A stretch of DNA of 24,808 bases from a virus. The DNA is taken from positions 1 to 24,808 of the IMG/VR virus record IMGVR_UViG_3300032144_000195. One strand, 5' to 3'. Shown here one piece after another: positions 1-4,764 of the stretch; positions within the stretch are counted from its first letter, which is position 1; every line of letters begins with the position of its first letter. Both the position numbers and the translations under genes were made by a program. The notes beneath the pieces were generated by a model, which saw only the letters and a list, made by a program, of their open reading frames with translations, had not been told where the DNA came from and ran no database searches.

Positions 1-192
1 GCCGCGACGGGTGGCGCGGCGGCCACACAAGAGCTCAGAAACGATCTGCAACTTGAGCGCAGCAGGCACACGCGACTAATTGCCAGCAAGGTTTTAGGCA
101 ATAATAATGGGCATTTGCTACTCGGAGATGCTACACCCATGGGGAAAAACCATGGGGTGAGTAATGGGGATCATGATGAACGGGACCGGTGA
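1..192 (+). CDS. 3' end of an upstream phage gene (partial)
   Basis: The first reading frame is open from base 1 to a TGA at 190-192, giving at least 63 residues of the C-terminus of a protein that begins outside the window. The visible part is charged, with a segment like QELRNDLQLERSRHTR followed by a Gly/Asn-rich tail containing LLLGD. Similar short tails (basic segment, then a G-rich turn, then LLG) occur at the ends of small virion-associated proteins of podoviruses, but this likeness is from memory and weak. The end overlaps the next gene by 29 bases, as expected for compact phage genes. Function unknown. Confidence 0.5.
   Translation, partial: AATGGAAATQELRNDLQLERSRHTRLIASKVLGNNNGHLLLGDATPMGKNHGVSNGDHDERDR
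136..156 (+). promoter_or_regulatory. Stem-loop over the ribosome-binding site of the next gene
   Basis: CCCATGG (136-142) pairs perfectly with CCATGGG (150-156) around a GGAAAAA loop. The right arm runs into the GGGGTGAG that serves as Shine-Dalgarno for the ATG at 164. Folding would partly hide that site. This is a structural observation; regulation is inferred. Confidence 0.35.
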
Positions 193-502
193 GCATGTGG
201 ACCAGGGCGCGCCTATCGTCACCATCAACCAAATCAATTTGACGGGCAAGCAGATCGTGAGTATCGGCAGCATGCTGATCGGCGCGATCATGACGGCTTA
301 CACTGCCGGCTGGCTATTCCTGCCAGCCAAACAAAAGGAATTCGAGGCGCTTAACGATGTCGTCAAGGTGATGCAAGTGCAACTGACCGAGAGCCGCGAA
401 GCGATCAACCGGCTGACCGTGGCGGTTGAGACGATGGGTGGAGCGCTGAGGGACATGAAAAATATTGCCGCTGTGCCGCTGCCGCGCGCGAAAAACCGTT
501 GA
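164..502 (+). CDS. Small membrane protein with coiled coil, possible lysis protein
   Basis: A 112-residue protein. A hydrophobic stretch at about residues 31-53 (core SMLIGAIMTAYTAGWLFLP) is followed by a predicted coiled coil (about 57-98) with heptad-like spacing in EALNDVVKVMQVQLTESREA. One membrane segment followed by a coiled coil is the architecture of inner-membrane spanins (Rz type) and of some single-span holins, which act at the inner membrane during lysis. No endolysin is visible in the window, so the lysis role rests on architecture alone. The ATG at 164 follows GGGGTGAG; in-frame ATGs at 173 and 176 are alternatives. A rightward terminator follows at 563-595, so this is the last gene of its transcript. 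Confidence 0.6.
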   Translation: MGIMMNGTGEHVDQGAPIVTINQINLTGKQIVSIGSMLIGAIMTAYTAGWLFLPAKQKEFEALNDVVKVMQVQLTESREAINRLTVAVETMGGALRDMKNIAAVPLPRAKNR

Positions 503-562
503 CGCGGCGGCAGTGTGGACGCATTGTGTGGGGGTACCCCTCTTTACCTAGTGCCCATACCG

Positions 563-595
563 AAACACTCGGCGCTTCCCTCCGCCGAGTGTTTT
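563..595 (+). terminator. Rho-independent terminator of the rightward late transcript
   Basis: CACTCGGCG (566-574) and CGCCGAGTG (583-591) form a 9-bp GC-rich stem with an 8-base loop, followed by TTTT. Flanking AAA and TTT extend the stem to 12 bp (563-574 with 583-594). It follows the gene ending at 502. Confidence 0.85.
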
Positions 596-612
596 GCTGT
601 GCGCCGGGCAAT

Positions 613-644
613 AAAAAGCCCCGAGCGGGGTGAGCGCTCGGGGC
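613..644 (-). terminator. Rho-independent terminator of the outer-membrane protein gene
   Basis: On the minus strand, GCCCCGAGCG and CGCTCGGGGC (618-627 with 635-644) form a 10-bp stem with a 7-base loop, followed by TTTTT (613-617). It lies 28 bases past the stop codon of the leftward gene at 672-1343 and faces the terminator at 563-595, so the two transcripts are insulated from each other. Confidence 0.88.
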
Positions 645-671
645 CGTTACTCAGACGCAACGCACGCAACA

Positions 672-1343
672 CTAAAACAGTTGGTCGGTGCCGCCAAGAT
701 AATAGGTGGCTTTCAGCTTGACGCGCAGCGCGTCGGACTTTTCGAGCACGCGCTCAAGCCCGGCCACATCGATGTCATCGAACATCAGATAATCGGCGCG
801 CAGCTCAAGCGCGGTGTTGCTGGTGACCAGGGTGCTGATGCCGAGACCCACGACCCATGCGCCCACATCGGCATCATGCTCGCGATCGAGGTCGAGAACC
901 CATGACTGCCATTCATAGCCAGCATGCAGGCTCACCATCGTTTGCTTGCCGATGACCACGCCGGCCTGCGCCGTGAGTTGCAGATAGTCATCCATCCGCA
1001 GGATATCACCGAGCGGCCCGGCTTCCACAGCGGCGTTGGTCCACGCAAACTCGGCGGCGGGGCCGATGCAGACGCGGCCGGCGCACCAGTTGAATCCGGC
1101 ATGCGCGCCGAGTAGCGCGCCGTCAGCGCTTAGGCCGCTGAAATCCTGACCGCCGCTGGTGATTGTGATGTCTGTAAACTGTGCGCCAGTGGTAACGCCA
1201 CCGTAAATGCCGGCGAACGGGTTTCCCGAGGTCGCGGCGGCGATCGGTGCAAAGATGCTGCCACTATCCTTGGTGGATTTGAGATCGGCGGCCTGTGTGG
1301 CCGTGGCCATTAGGCCGATGAGCAGTGCGAGAATAATGCGCAT
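672..1343 (-). CDS. Outer-membrane beta-barrel protein (Omp25/Omp31-like)
   Basis: A 223-residue protein with a clear Sec signal peptide (MRIILALLIGLMATATQA, cleavage expected before ADL). The rest alternates short amphipathic segments with Gly/Asn turns and has typical barrel features: GIYGGVTTGAQF near the first strand, HAGYEW mid-protein, LELRADYLMF and a C-terminal LKATYYLGG. The pattern and length fit the small 8-stranded porin-like proteins common in Alphaproteobacteria. The start has a strong Shine-Dalgarno (GAGGGG, 7 bases upstream). It is a single-gene unit on the opposite strand to the lysis gene, with its own terminator, so it looks like a moron: cargo expressed independently of the lytic programme. 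A role in receptor masking or surface change is inference. Confidence 0.75.
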   Translation of the reverse strand: MRIILALLIGLMATATQAADLKSTKDSGSIFAPIAAATSGNPFAGIYGGVTTGAQFTDITITSGGQDFSGLSADGALLGAHAGFNWCAGRVCIGPAAEFAWTNAAVEAGPLGDILRMDDYLQLTAQAGVVIGKQTMVSLHAGYEWQSWVLDLDREHDADVGAWVVGLGISTLVTSNTALELRADYLMFDDIDVAGLERVLEKSDALRVKLKATYYLGGTDQLF

Positions 1344-1572
1344 TTGTTCCCCTCTGGTTGATAGATGCCGTCTCTCCGAGCTGTCACGGCTGCGTCTAGG
1401 TGGTAAGGATTCCCGCCGTTCTCATACCCTATAATGATGCCCACCCTGCCACGGTGCGGTACTTGTCGATTCACGACACCGAGAGCACGAACGCATCCGC
1501 TTTATGGGCTAAACACGTTGCCGACCCGCTCTTATCCTGTCGATATATGCTGATTTGCCCCGCCTATGGTAG
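1344..1572. other. Intergenic region, probable promoter region of the outer-membrane protein gene
   Basis: No reading frame with a credible ribosome-binding site is visible on either strand in these 229 bases. The leftward promoter of the gene at 672-1343 must lie here. A CATTATAGGGTATG stretch (minus strand, about 1423-1436) could include a -10 element, but I find no matching -35. Confidence 0.35.
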
Positions 1573-1671
1573 CTAATTTATCACATCGAGCAGATTTATA
1601 ACTACTCTGTATGCAACGTACCCATAGACCACCATAAATAGTGCGAATAATGCGAGAGCCCACCACATCAT
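1573..1671 (-). CDS. 32-residue membrane peptide
   Basis: A very small gene whose ATG overlaps the stop codon of the upstream gene (ATGA at 1668-1671), which indicates translational coupling. The product starts MMWWALALFALFMVVYGYV, a single strongly hydrophobic helix, followed by a short polar tail ending LLDVIN and a TAG stop at 1573-1575. It follows another membrane protein, so the two may act together at the inner membrane. Function unknown. Confidence 0.55.
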   Translation of the reverse strand: MMWWALALFALFMVVYGYVAYRVVINLLDVIN

Positions 1672-1931
1672 GCGGCCTGCAATTCATAATTGGCGAGTGC
1701 CGCGCCCATAATTGTTGAGAAATATTCCGCTGGCGATGGTGGCGGCGTTCGATATGCCGGGCTGAATGGCGTTTCGCGCCGCAGAATGTGGACGATTTCA
1801 GCGAGCGCGGCGCGGCAGCGCTCGGCCTCATGGCGTGCTCGCTGGCTCTCGCGAATCGCGAGATATGCGAGGCCGCCGATGGTGACATTGATAAACAGGC
1901 TTACCCCTGTCAGGAAAATTACGAAAACCAT
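1668..1931 (-). CDS. Small membrane protein (87 residues)
   Basis: The N-terminal hydrophobic segment (about residues 2-26, VFVIFLTGVSLFINVTIGGL) is followed by a basic/acidic amphipathic helix (RESQRARHEAERCRAALAEI) and a Pro-rich tail. The start has GGAGGG about 8 bases upstream. The gene is divergent from the RHH regulator gene at 1986. Its likely promoter (TTGACT at 1983-1978, TACCAT 17 bases on) is covered by the 1964-1981 semi-palindrome, so it is probably under the same regulator. No family recognised. Confidence 0.6.
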   Translation of the reverse strand: MVFVIFLTGVSLFINVTIGGLAYLAIRESQRARHEAERCRAALAEIVHILRRETPFSPAYRTPPPSPAEYFSTIMGAALANYELQAA

Positions 1932-1983
1932 TGAATATCCCTCCGTTTCGGATATATGGTATAACTACTTCAGGAGGTAGTCA
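1931..1983. promoter_or_regulatory. Divergent promoter region of the RHH regulator locus
   Basis: Leftward: TTGACT (1983-1978, minus strand), a 17-base spacer, then TACCAT. Rightward: TTGAAT (1931-1936), an 18-base spacer, then TATGGT (1955-1960). Both are sigma70-like with mismatches. The 18-bp operator candidate sits between the leftward -35 and -10, and just downstream of the rightward -10. Promoter calls are by eye. Confidence 0.45.
1964..1981 (+). promoter_or_regulatory. Operator candidate 1 of the RHH regulator
   Basis: ACTACTTCAGGAGGTAGT is a near-palindrome with half-sites ACTACtT and AGGTAGT. It matches 15 of 18 positions of a second site at 4744-4761 (minus strand). It contains the AGGAGG Shine-Dalgarno of the RHH gene (ATG 1986), so a bound protein could block both transcription and ribosome loading. 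Autoregulation is inferred. Confidence 0.6.
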
Positions 1984-1985
1984 AG

Positions 1986-2168
1986 ATGCCAAGGAAGACC
2001 GGGCCATTAAAAGGTGGTCAACAAATCACTGTTTTTCTGACAACGGAGCAATGCAAAATTCTCAAAAAAATGGCGGATGCTCAGGAATTTCCAAGCACAG
2101 TGACACATGTGGCACGCAAGCTGCTGCAAGACGCGATAAATGGCCATGTGCGCAACAATCCAGCGTGA
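1986..2168 (+). CDS. Ribbon-helix-helix (CopG/Arc-type) DNA-binding regulator
   Basis: A 60-residue protein with the RHH layout: a basic N-terminus (MPRKTGPLKGG), a short beta strand QITVFLT (about residues 13-19), helix A TEQCKILKKMADAQ (20-33) and helix B STVTHVARKLLQDAI (37-51). RHH proteins bind short palindromic operators as dimers of dimers through the paired strands. The start has a perfect AGGAGG 8 bases upstream, inside an 18-bp semi-palindrome that recurs at the promoter of the leftward micro-gene operon (4744-4761). It is therefore a good candidate for repressor of its own gene, the divergent membrane genes and that operon. Target assignment is inference from repeat position. Confidence 0.75.
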   Translation: MPRKTGPLKGGQQITVFLTTEQCKILKKMADAQEFPSTVTHVARKLLQDAINGHVRNNPA

Positions 2169-2187
2169 CCGATCGACCGGGCGGGTG

Positions 2188-2556
2188 ATGCGTGCCGTGC
2201 GGCTGATGAACGGGTGGGGGCAGGTGGGAATTATAATCTACCGTGACCGGGCACGGTGTCGGGCATATCTTAATGCCGGTCCAAGGATATTCATGGCGCT
2301 GCCACACATGCCAGTGTGGGCGCACCTCTATAAAAGGTGGGATGTGGAAAAACCGTGTGTGGTTAAACAATACAGCGATCTGATGATCTGCGAAACTTGC
2401 GATATCACATGGGATGCTGGCGACCCCGAGCCGCCGCGGTGCCCGCACGATATCGAAGAACGTGCGGGCCCGGTGGTTGCGTTTATGGCGTGGATGCTTG
2501 CCGCTGTGGCTGGTGTGGCGTGCTGGTGGGGATTGCTGCGGCTGTTTGGCGTGTGA
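2188..2556 (+). CDS. Zinc-ribbon-like protein with C-terminal membrane helix
   Basis: A 122-residue protein if started at ATG 2188 (GGCGGGTG just upstream). A start 48 bases earlier would overlap the RHH gene and is less likely. The middle holds a CETC...RCPHD zinc-ribbon-like pattern (about residues 78-97) next to an acidic/Pro segment. The C-terminus is one hydrophobic helix (about 105-121, FMAWMLAAVAGVACWWGL). It follows the RHH gene by 19 bases and is probably cotranscribed. Its last 74 bases overlap the leftward gene at 2483-2722 on the opposite strand. Function unknown. Confidence 0.5.
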   Translation: MRAVRLMNGWGQVGIIIYRDRARCRAYLNAGPRIFMALPHMPVWAHLYKRWDVEKPCVVKQYSDLMICETCDITWDAGDPEPPRCPHDIEERAGPVVAFMAWMLAAVAGVACWWGLLRLFGV

Positions 2557-2722
2557 GCTCAAGCAACTGCCCGGAGGTGAACGCGCGTGCCACGTGCTCA
2601 TCGAGGATGAAGCGGCGCACGGCCTCACGCTCACGGTCAAGCTCACGGCGGGTGATGCCCCGACGGATGCGTGCGGCCTTGAGGATGTCGCATCGGCGCG
2701 GGGTGTCGGGGGTGCGCATCAT
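2483..2722 (-). CDS. Small basic protein, last gene of the micro-gene operon
   Basis: A 79-residue, Arg-rich protein with a helical segment around RRELDREREAVRRFIL and no recognised domain. The ATG overlaps the stop of the upstream gene (2719-2722), which favours expression by coupling. The 3' end overlaps the convergent rightward gene by 74 bases, unusual for this genome, so either this gene or that one may be shorter than drawn. Confidence 0.4.
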   Translation of the reverse strand: MMRTPDTPRRCDILKAARIRRGITRRELDREREAVRRFILDEHVARAFTSGQLLELTRQTAAAIPTSTPHQPQRQASTP

Positions 2723-3003
2723 TCCACCGCCTCGCGCGCGCCGGACCAGGGCTCACTTGGTCCGGTCGGCACCTCGGCCGGGTGAAACTGCATGCAGCAG
2801 TCGGTATCAGCCACCTGCGGCCGAGCGTTGAGCATAAGCGGTTGCGGCCCGCCGCGCTGGATGCCCGCAATCCCGGCGGTGGGTTGGATCATGCCGGCAC
2901 AGATCGGCACCGGCGGCAAAAGGCAACAAAGCCCCTTGCCCGGCCCGGCGGCCGGCATCTCGCGGTATGCGGCGCATCGGCCGCAGCTTGGTGTATCAGT
3001 CAT
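2719..3003 (-). CDS. Cysteine-rich small protein
   Basis: A 94-residue protein with Cys pairs in CGRCAAY near the N-terminus, CCLLPPVPIC at about 26-35 and DCCMQFHP near residue 70. The spacing suggests a small metal-binding fold like the Cys-rich early proteins seen in many phages. The start overlaps the end of the upstream gene by 8 bases (2996-3003). It belongs to the leftward run of tiny coupled genes. Function unknown. Confidence 0.55.
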   Translation of the reverse strand: MTDTPSCGRCAAYREMPAAGPGKGLCCLLPPVPICAGMIQPTAGIAGIQRGGPQPLMLNARPQVADTDCCMQFHPAEVPTGPSEPWSGAREAVE

Positions 3004-3181
3004 CAGCTTTAAAATATTCCTCCGTTAGTTTCTCGATGTATTCGACCACATCGGCGGCGGCCCCTGCATAATGCGCCGCAATTTTGGGGCATTCGGCGGC
3101 AACAGCCGTCAGGGCTGCGGCGTTTTCATCGGCCAAGATGTCGAGCTGCCGTTCGATTTCGTACTCAAGGAAGTCTTTCAT
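2996..3181 (-). CDS. Small acidic alpha-helical protein
   Basis: A 61-residue protein, mostly helical and acidic (MKDFLEYEIERQLDILADEN at the start, IEKLTEEYFKADD at the end). It has a clear Shine-Dalgarno, GAGGGG 7 bases before the ATG, the form used repeatedly by leftward genes here. Small acidic proteins in early phage operons are often host-takeover or anti-defence factors; that is context only, with no family match. Confidence 0.6.
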   Translation of the reverse strand: MKDFLEYEIERQLDILADENAAALTAVAAECPKIAAHYAGAAADVVEYIEKLTEEYFKADD

Positions 3182-3202
3182 TTGATACCCCTCGCATTGT
3201 AA

Positions 3203-3301
3203 CTATACGCACCTCGGCATGCGGTCGTGCGCAACGATAATCTCGGGCGGCACGTAAACCGGTGGTAGTGGGCGCAACCAGCGCCAGAATGCTTTAATCA
3301 T
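3203..3301 (-). CDS. 32-residue peptide
   Basis: A very short gene starting MIKAFWRWLRPLPPVYVPPE and ending PRCV. Its ATG overlaps the stop of the upstream membrane protein (ATGA at 3298-3301), and GAGGA lies 5 bases upstream. The Trp/Arg-rich N-terminus followed by a Pro-rich segment suggests a membrane-surface peptide. Coupling and a good ribosome-binding site are the only support. Confidence 0.4.
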   Translation of the reverse strand: MIKAFWRWLRPLPPVYVPPEIIVAHDRMPRCV

Positions 3302-3471
3302 GGTATCCTCACGTCATAGGCGGTGAATAGGATAGTCAGCAGCAGGATTATAAGCACGATCGCCAGCCACCGGCAGCGATCGATGCTTTCTCGGCGTGCC
3401 TTGCGCCCCTTCCATGCCGCAATATCACGCTCAAGCTGGCGGATGACCGGCGCACCTGGTGTTTCGCTCAT
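3298..3471 (-). CDS. 57-residue single-span membrane protein
   Basis: The N-terminal half is polar and basic (MSETPGAPVIRQLERDIAAW, then KGRKARRES). A hydrophobic helix follows at about residues 35-51 (WLAIVLIILLLTILFTAY), with a short tail. Both ends are coupled: ATGA overlap with the upstream zinc-finger gene (3468-3471) and with the next gene (3298-3301). Topology is probably cytoplasmic N-terminus. Function unknown. Confidence 0.65.
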   Translation of the reverse strand: MSETPGAPVIRQLERDIAAWKGRKARRESIDRCRWLAIVLIILLLTILFTAYDVRIP

Positions 3472-3632
3472 TTCGGCGGCCTCCCGCGGCGTTTATTAAG
3501 CTCGCTACCACATGTTCGGCTGCAAGTGCGTTGCGCGCCATTGGCTGGATTGAAGAACGCGCCGCACACCGGGCATTTTTGCATGCGTTCTTCGATCGGC
3601 CCGGTTTTGGGTTGTCCTGGTTTACCGGGCAT
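3468..3632 (-). CDS. 54-residue zinc-finger protein
   Basis: The frame starting ATG 3632 encodes MPGKPGQPKTGPIEERMQ, then a treble-clef-like finger CPVCGAFF...RTCSRTC (C20, C23, C37, C41), and a basic tail ending KRRGRPPK. C-x2-C-x13-C-x3-C with a basic tail is typical of small phage DNA-binding zinc proteins. A longer reading frame over the same bases (3431-3685) gives a less protein-like product and breaks the ATGA coupling to the next gene, so I chose this one. A finger of similar spacing occurs at the N-terminus of the homing endonuclease at 11177. Confidence 0.65.
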   Translation of the reverse strand: MPGKPGQPKTGPIEERMQKCPVCGAFFNPANGAQRTCSRTCGSELNKRRGRPPK

Positions 3633-3644
3633 AGCAGCGGCATT

Positions 3645-3905
3645 TCACAGCCATCTGGTTGGCCTGAAAAGCTTGACGCACCCACGCGTCAATGTGCGGG
3701 TCATATCGATGCTTATCATGATGGGGACGCCCGACGCCGTTGCGTTTGCGGATGACGCGCAGTTCTTCACCGGTATAGGGGCGGCGCGTCGAGGGGTGGC
3801 CGCTCGGATACTGCGTACATCGGTGGCGCGGTATGCCCCATGCCGGTTGCGGATGTGCCAGGGGCCGTTTGGATTACGGCGCGATAGCAGGAGTATTTGG
3901 ATCAT
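3645..3905 (-). CDS. Unknown small protein; possible frameshifted gene
   Basis: The ATG at 3905 overlaps the stop of the upstream gene (ATGA at 3902-3905), so translation probably starts here: MIQILLLSRRNPNGPWHIRN and on, 86 residues. The first half looks like ordinary protein; the second half does not. The frame one base back (open 3625-3873, ending at a TAA at 3622-3624) has no start codon but reads well there (PYTGEELRVIRKRNGVGRPH, then WVRQAFQANQM). The natural product may cross frames by a -1 shift, or one base may be wrong or mutated. No convincing slippery heptamer is visible. Confidence 0.35.
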   Translation of the reverse strand: MIQILLLSRRNPNGPWHIRNRHGAYRATDVRSIRAATPRRAAPIPVKNCASSANATASGVPIMISIDMTRTLTRGCVKLFRPTRWL

Positions 3906-4033
3906 GACCGCCTCATGCGCTCGCGGGTGATGAACAACGGGATGATACCGAGAAAAAACCACCCGGTGTAGGTGTCACGATAAAGGCAAATTCCGACCGT
4001 GCGCCACTTTTCCCAAGTCTTGCGATATATCAC
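3902..4033 (-). CDS. 43-residue protein with hydrophobic segment (GTG start)
   Basis: It starts at GTG 4033, overlapping the stop of the upstream gene (GTGA at 4030-4033), with GAGGTGG just upstream. The product (V/M)IYRKTWEKWRTVGICLYRD is followed by a hydrophobic stretch TGWFFLGIIPLFIT and a basic end. The same frame is open further upstream, but there the other frame encodes a better protein (4030-4182), so the short form is preferred. Confidence 0.5.
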   Translation of the reverse strand: MIYRKTWEKWRTVGICLYRDTYTGWFFLGIIPLFITRERMRRS

Positions 4034-4182
4034 GACCACCTCACCACATATCCAAAGCCGCGCGGGCCCAACAGCGTCCACCGGATGCAGAACCGTTCGG
4101 CTGCATCTTCGCATGAGAAGCGCGGCCACGGCAGCGGCCGGCGTTTGCCGGTCCGCTGGTCAATCTCCCAAATCGTCAGCAT
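4030..4182 (-). CDS. 50-residue basic protein
   Basis: It starts MLTIWEIDQRTGKRRPLPWP and ends GFGYVVRWS. The pattern (short strands, WEID, RPLPWPRF, aromatic end) suggests a small beta-rich fold; no family recognised. The ATG at 4182 overlaps the stop of the upstream gene by 7 bases (4176-4182), and its own stop overlaps the next start. The frame was chosen because its product and coupling both look natural. Confidence 0.55.
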   Translation of the reverse strand: MLTIWEIDQRTGKRRPLPWPRFSCEDAAERFCIRWTLLGPRGFGYVVRWS

Positions 4183-4400
4183 GTTATAAATCCGTTACGA
4201 ACAGCAGCTGACCATTCATCGACAGCATCGATGCGGCAATCATAGCGGCTCGACTCATCGACGGGGCCGCCGCGCCTTTCCGTCCTGTCGTCAACATCAA
4301 GCAGATACTGACTCATGATGGCCTGCGCGGCATGATACCGCCCATCGTCCATCGCATCGAATTCAATTGCGATACCGCACTGCGTGGTGAAAATTGGCAT
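4176..4400 (-). CDS. 74-residue protein of unknown function
   Basis: The product starts MPIFTTQCGIAIEFDAMDDG and ends AAVRNGFITC, with mixed charge and no membrane segment. The start has GAGGGG with good spacing. Second gene of the micro-gene operon, 33 bases after the first. No recognised domain. Confidence 0.6.
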   Translation of the reverse strand: MPIFTTQCGIAIEFDAMDDGRYHAAQAIMSQYLLDVDDRTERRGGPVDESSRYDCRIDAVDEWSAAVRNGFITC

Positions 4401-4433
4401 GTCGATGTCCCCTCAATGAGAGTGATACGGCGC

Positions 4434-4700
4434 TTAGCGCGCCGCAATTTCCAAGCGCCATTCGCGCGCCTTGGCGATGTATTGCCGCGCGAACCGAACG
4501 CTATCCTCGCGGGTGTAATATCCCGGCATCGTGCCGCCACGAGAGCAACGGACGCCCGTAATATGATCGTGCGCCGCGTCGAGTGACGTGAAGATCGGCC
4601 GGCGTCGGGCGCTGGTGCTGCGCGGTCCCGCATTGCAGCGGATCATGCTGAGGTCGATGATGTCATTGTGGCTGTAGCCGTGGCGCTGGTGAGCTCTCAT
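4434..4700 (-). CDS. 88-residue basic protein, first gene of the micro-gene operon
   Basis: The ATG at 4700 has GAGGGG about 8 bases upstream; the frame is open further upstream through the promoter but lacks a ribosome-binding site there. The product starts MRAHQRHGYSHNDIIDLSMI, is His/Arg-rich, and has a C-terminal helix (DSVRFARQYIAKAREWRLEI). It is transcribed from the promoter at 4728-4756, which a candidate RHH operator overlaps, so it is probably the first gene switched by that circuit. Confidence 0.6.
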   Translation of the reverse strand: MRAHQRHGYSHNDIIDLSMIRCNAGPRSTSARRRPIFTSLDAAHDHITGVRCSRGGTMPGYYTREDSVRFARQYIAKAREWRLEIAAR

Positions 4701-4727
4701 GTCCGTATCCCCTCGGTTGATGATTGA

Positions 4728-4756
4728 TATATAGCGATGGGAAACTACCTTGTAAA
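4728..4756 (-). promoter_or_regulatory. Sigma70-type promoter of the micro-gene operon
   Basis: On the minus strand, TTTACA (-35, 4756-4751) is followed by exactly 17 bases and TATATA (-10, 4733-4728), 28 bases before the ATG at 4700. Both boxes are 5 of 6 or 4 of 6 to consensus. This is the best promoter I can see in the window. The -35 box lies inside the 4744-4761 operator candidate. Confidence 0.7.
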
Positions 4757-4761
4757 GTAGT
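4744..4761 (-). promoter_or_regulatory. Operator candidate 2 of the RHH regulator
   Basis: Minus-strand ACTACTTTACAAGGTAGT matches 15 of 18 bases of the site at 1964-1981; all differences lie in the central spacer. It covers the -35 of the micro-gene promoter and begins just past the polymerase stop codon. The flanking arms AAACTAC/GTAGTTT could also form a weak hairpin, but the T-tract is short for a terminator. Confidence 0.6.
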
Positions 4762-4764
4762 TTT

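Noticed and set aside
2140-2187. Longer start of the zinc-ribbon/membrane protein
   Set aside because: It overlaps the end of the RHH gene and lacks a ribosome-binding site; ATG 2188 is better placed.
3431-3685. An 84-codon minus-strand frame
   Set aside because: The overlapping frame 3468-3632 encodes a proper zinc finger and has ATGA coupling to the next gene.
3902-4129. A 75-codon minus-strand frame
   Set aside because: Its 5' part overlaps a better gene (4030-4182); the shorter GTG-started form at 4033 has coupling and a ribosome-binding site.
4742-4764. Terminator between polymerase and micro-gene operon
   Set aside because: The stem is AT-rich and short (7 bp) with a poor T-tract in the leftward direction; the match to the 1964-1981 site and the promoter overlap favour an operator.
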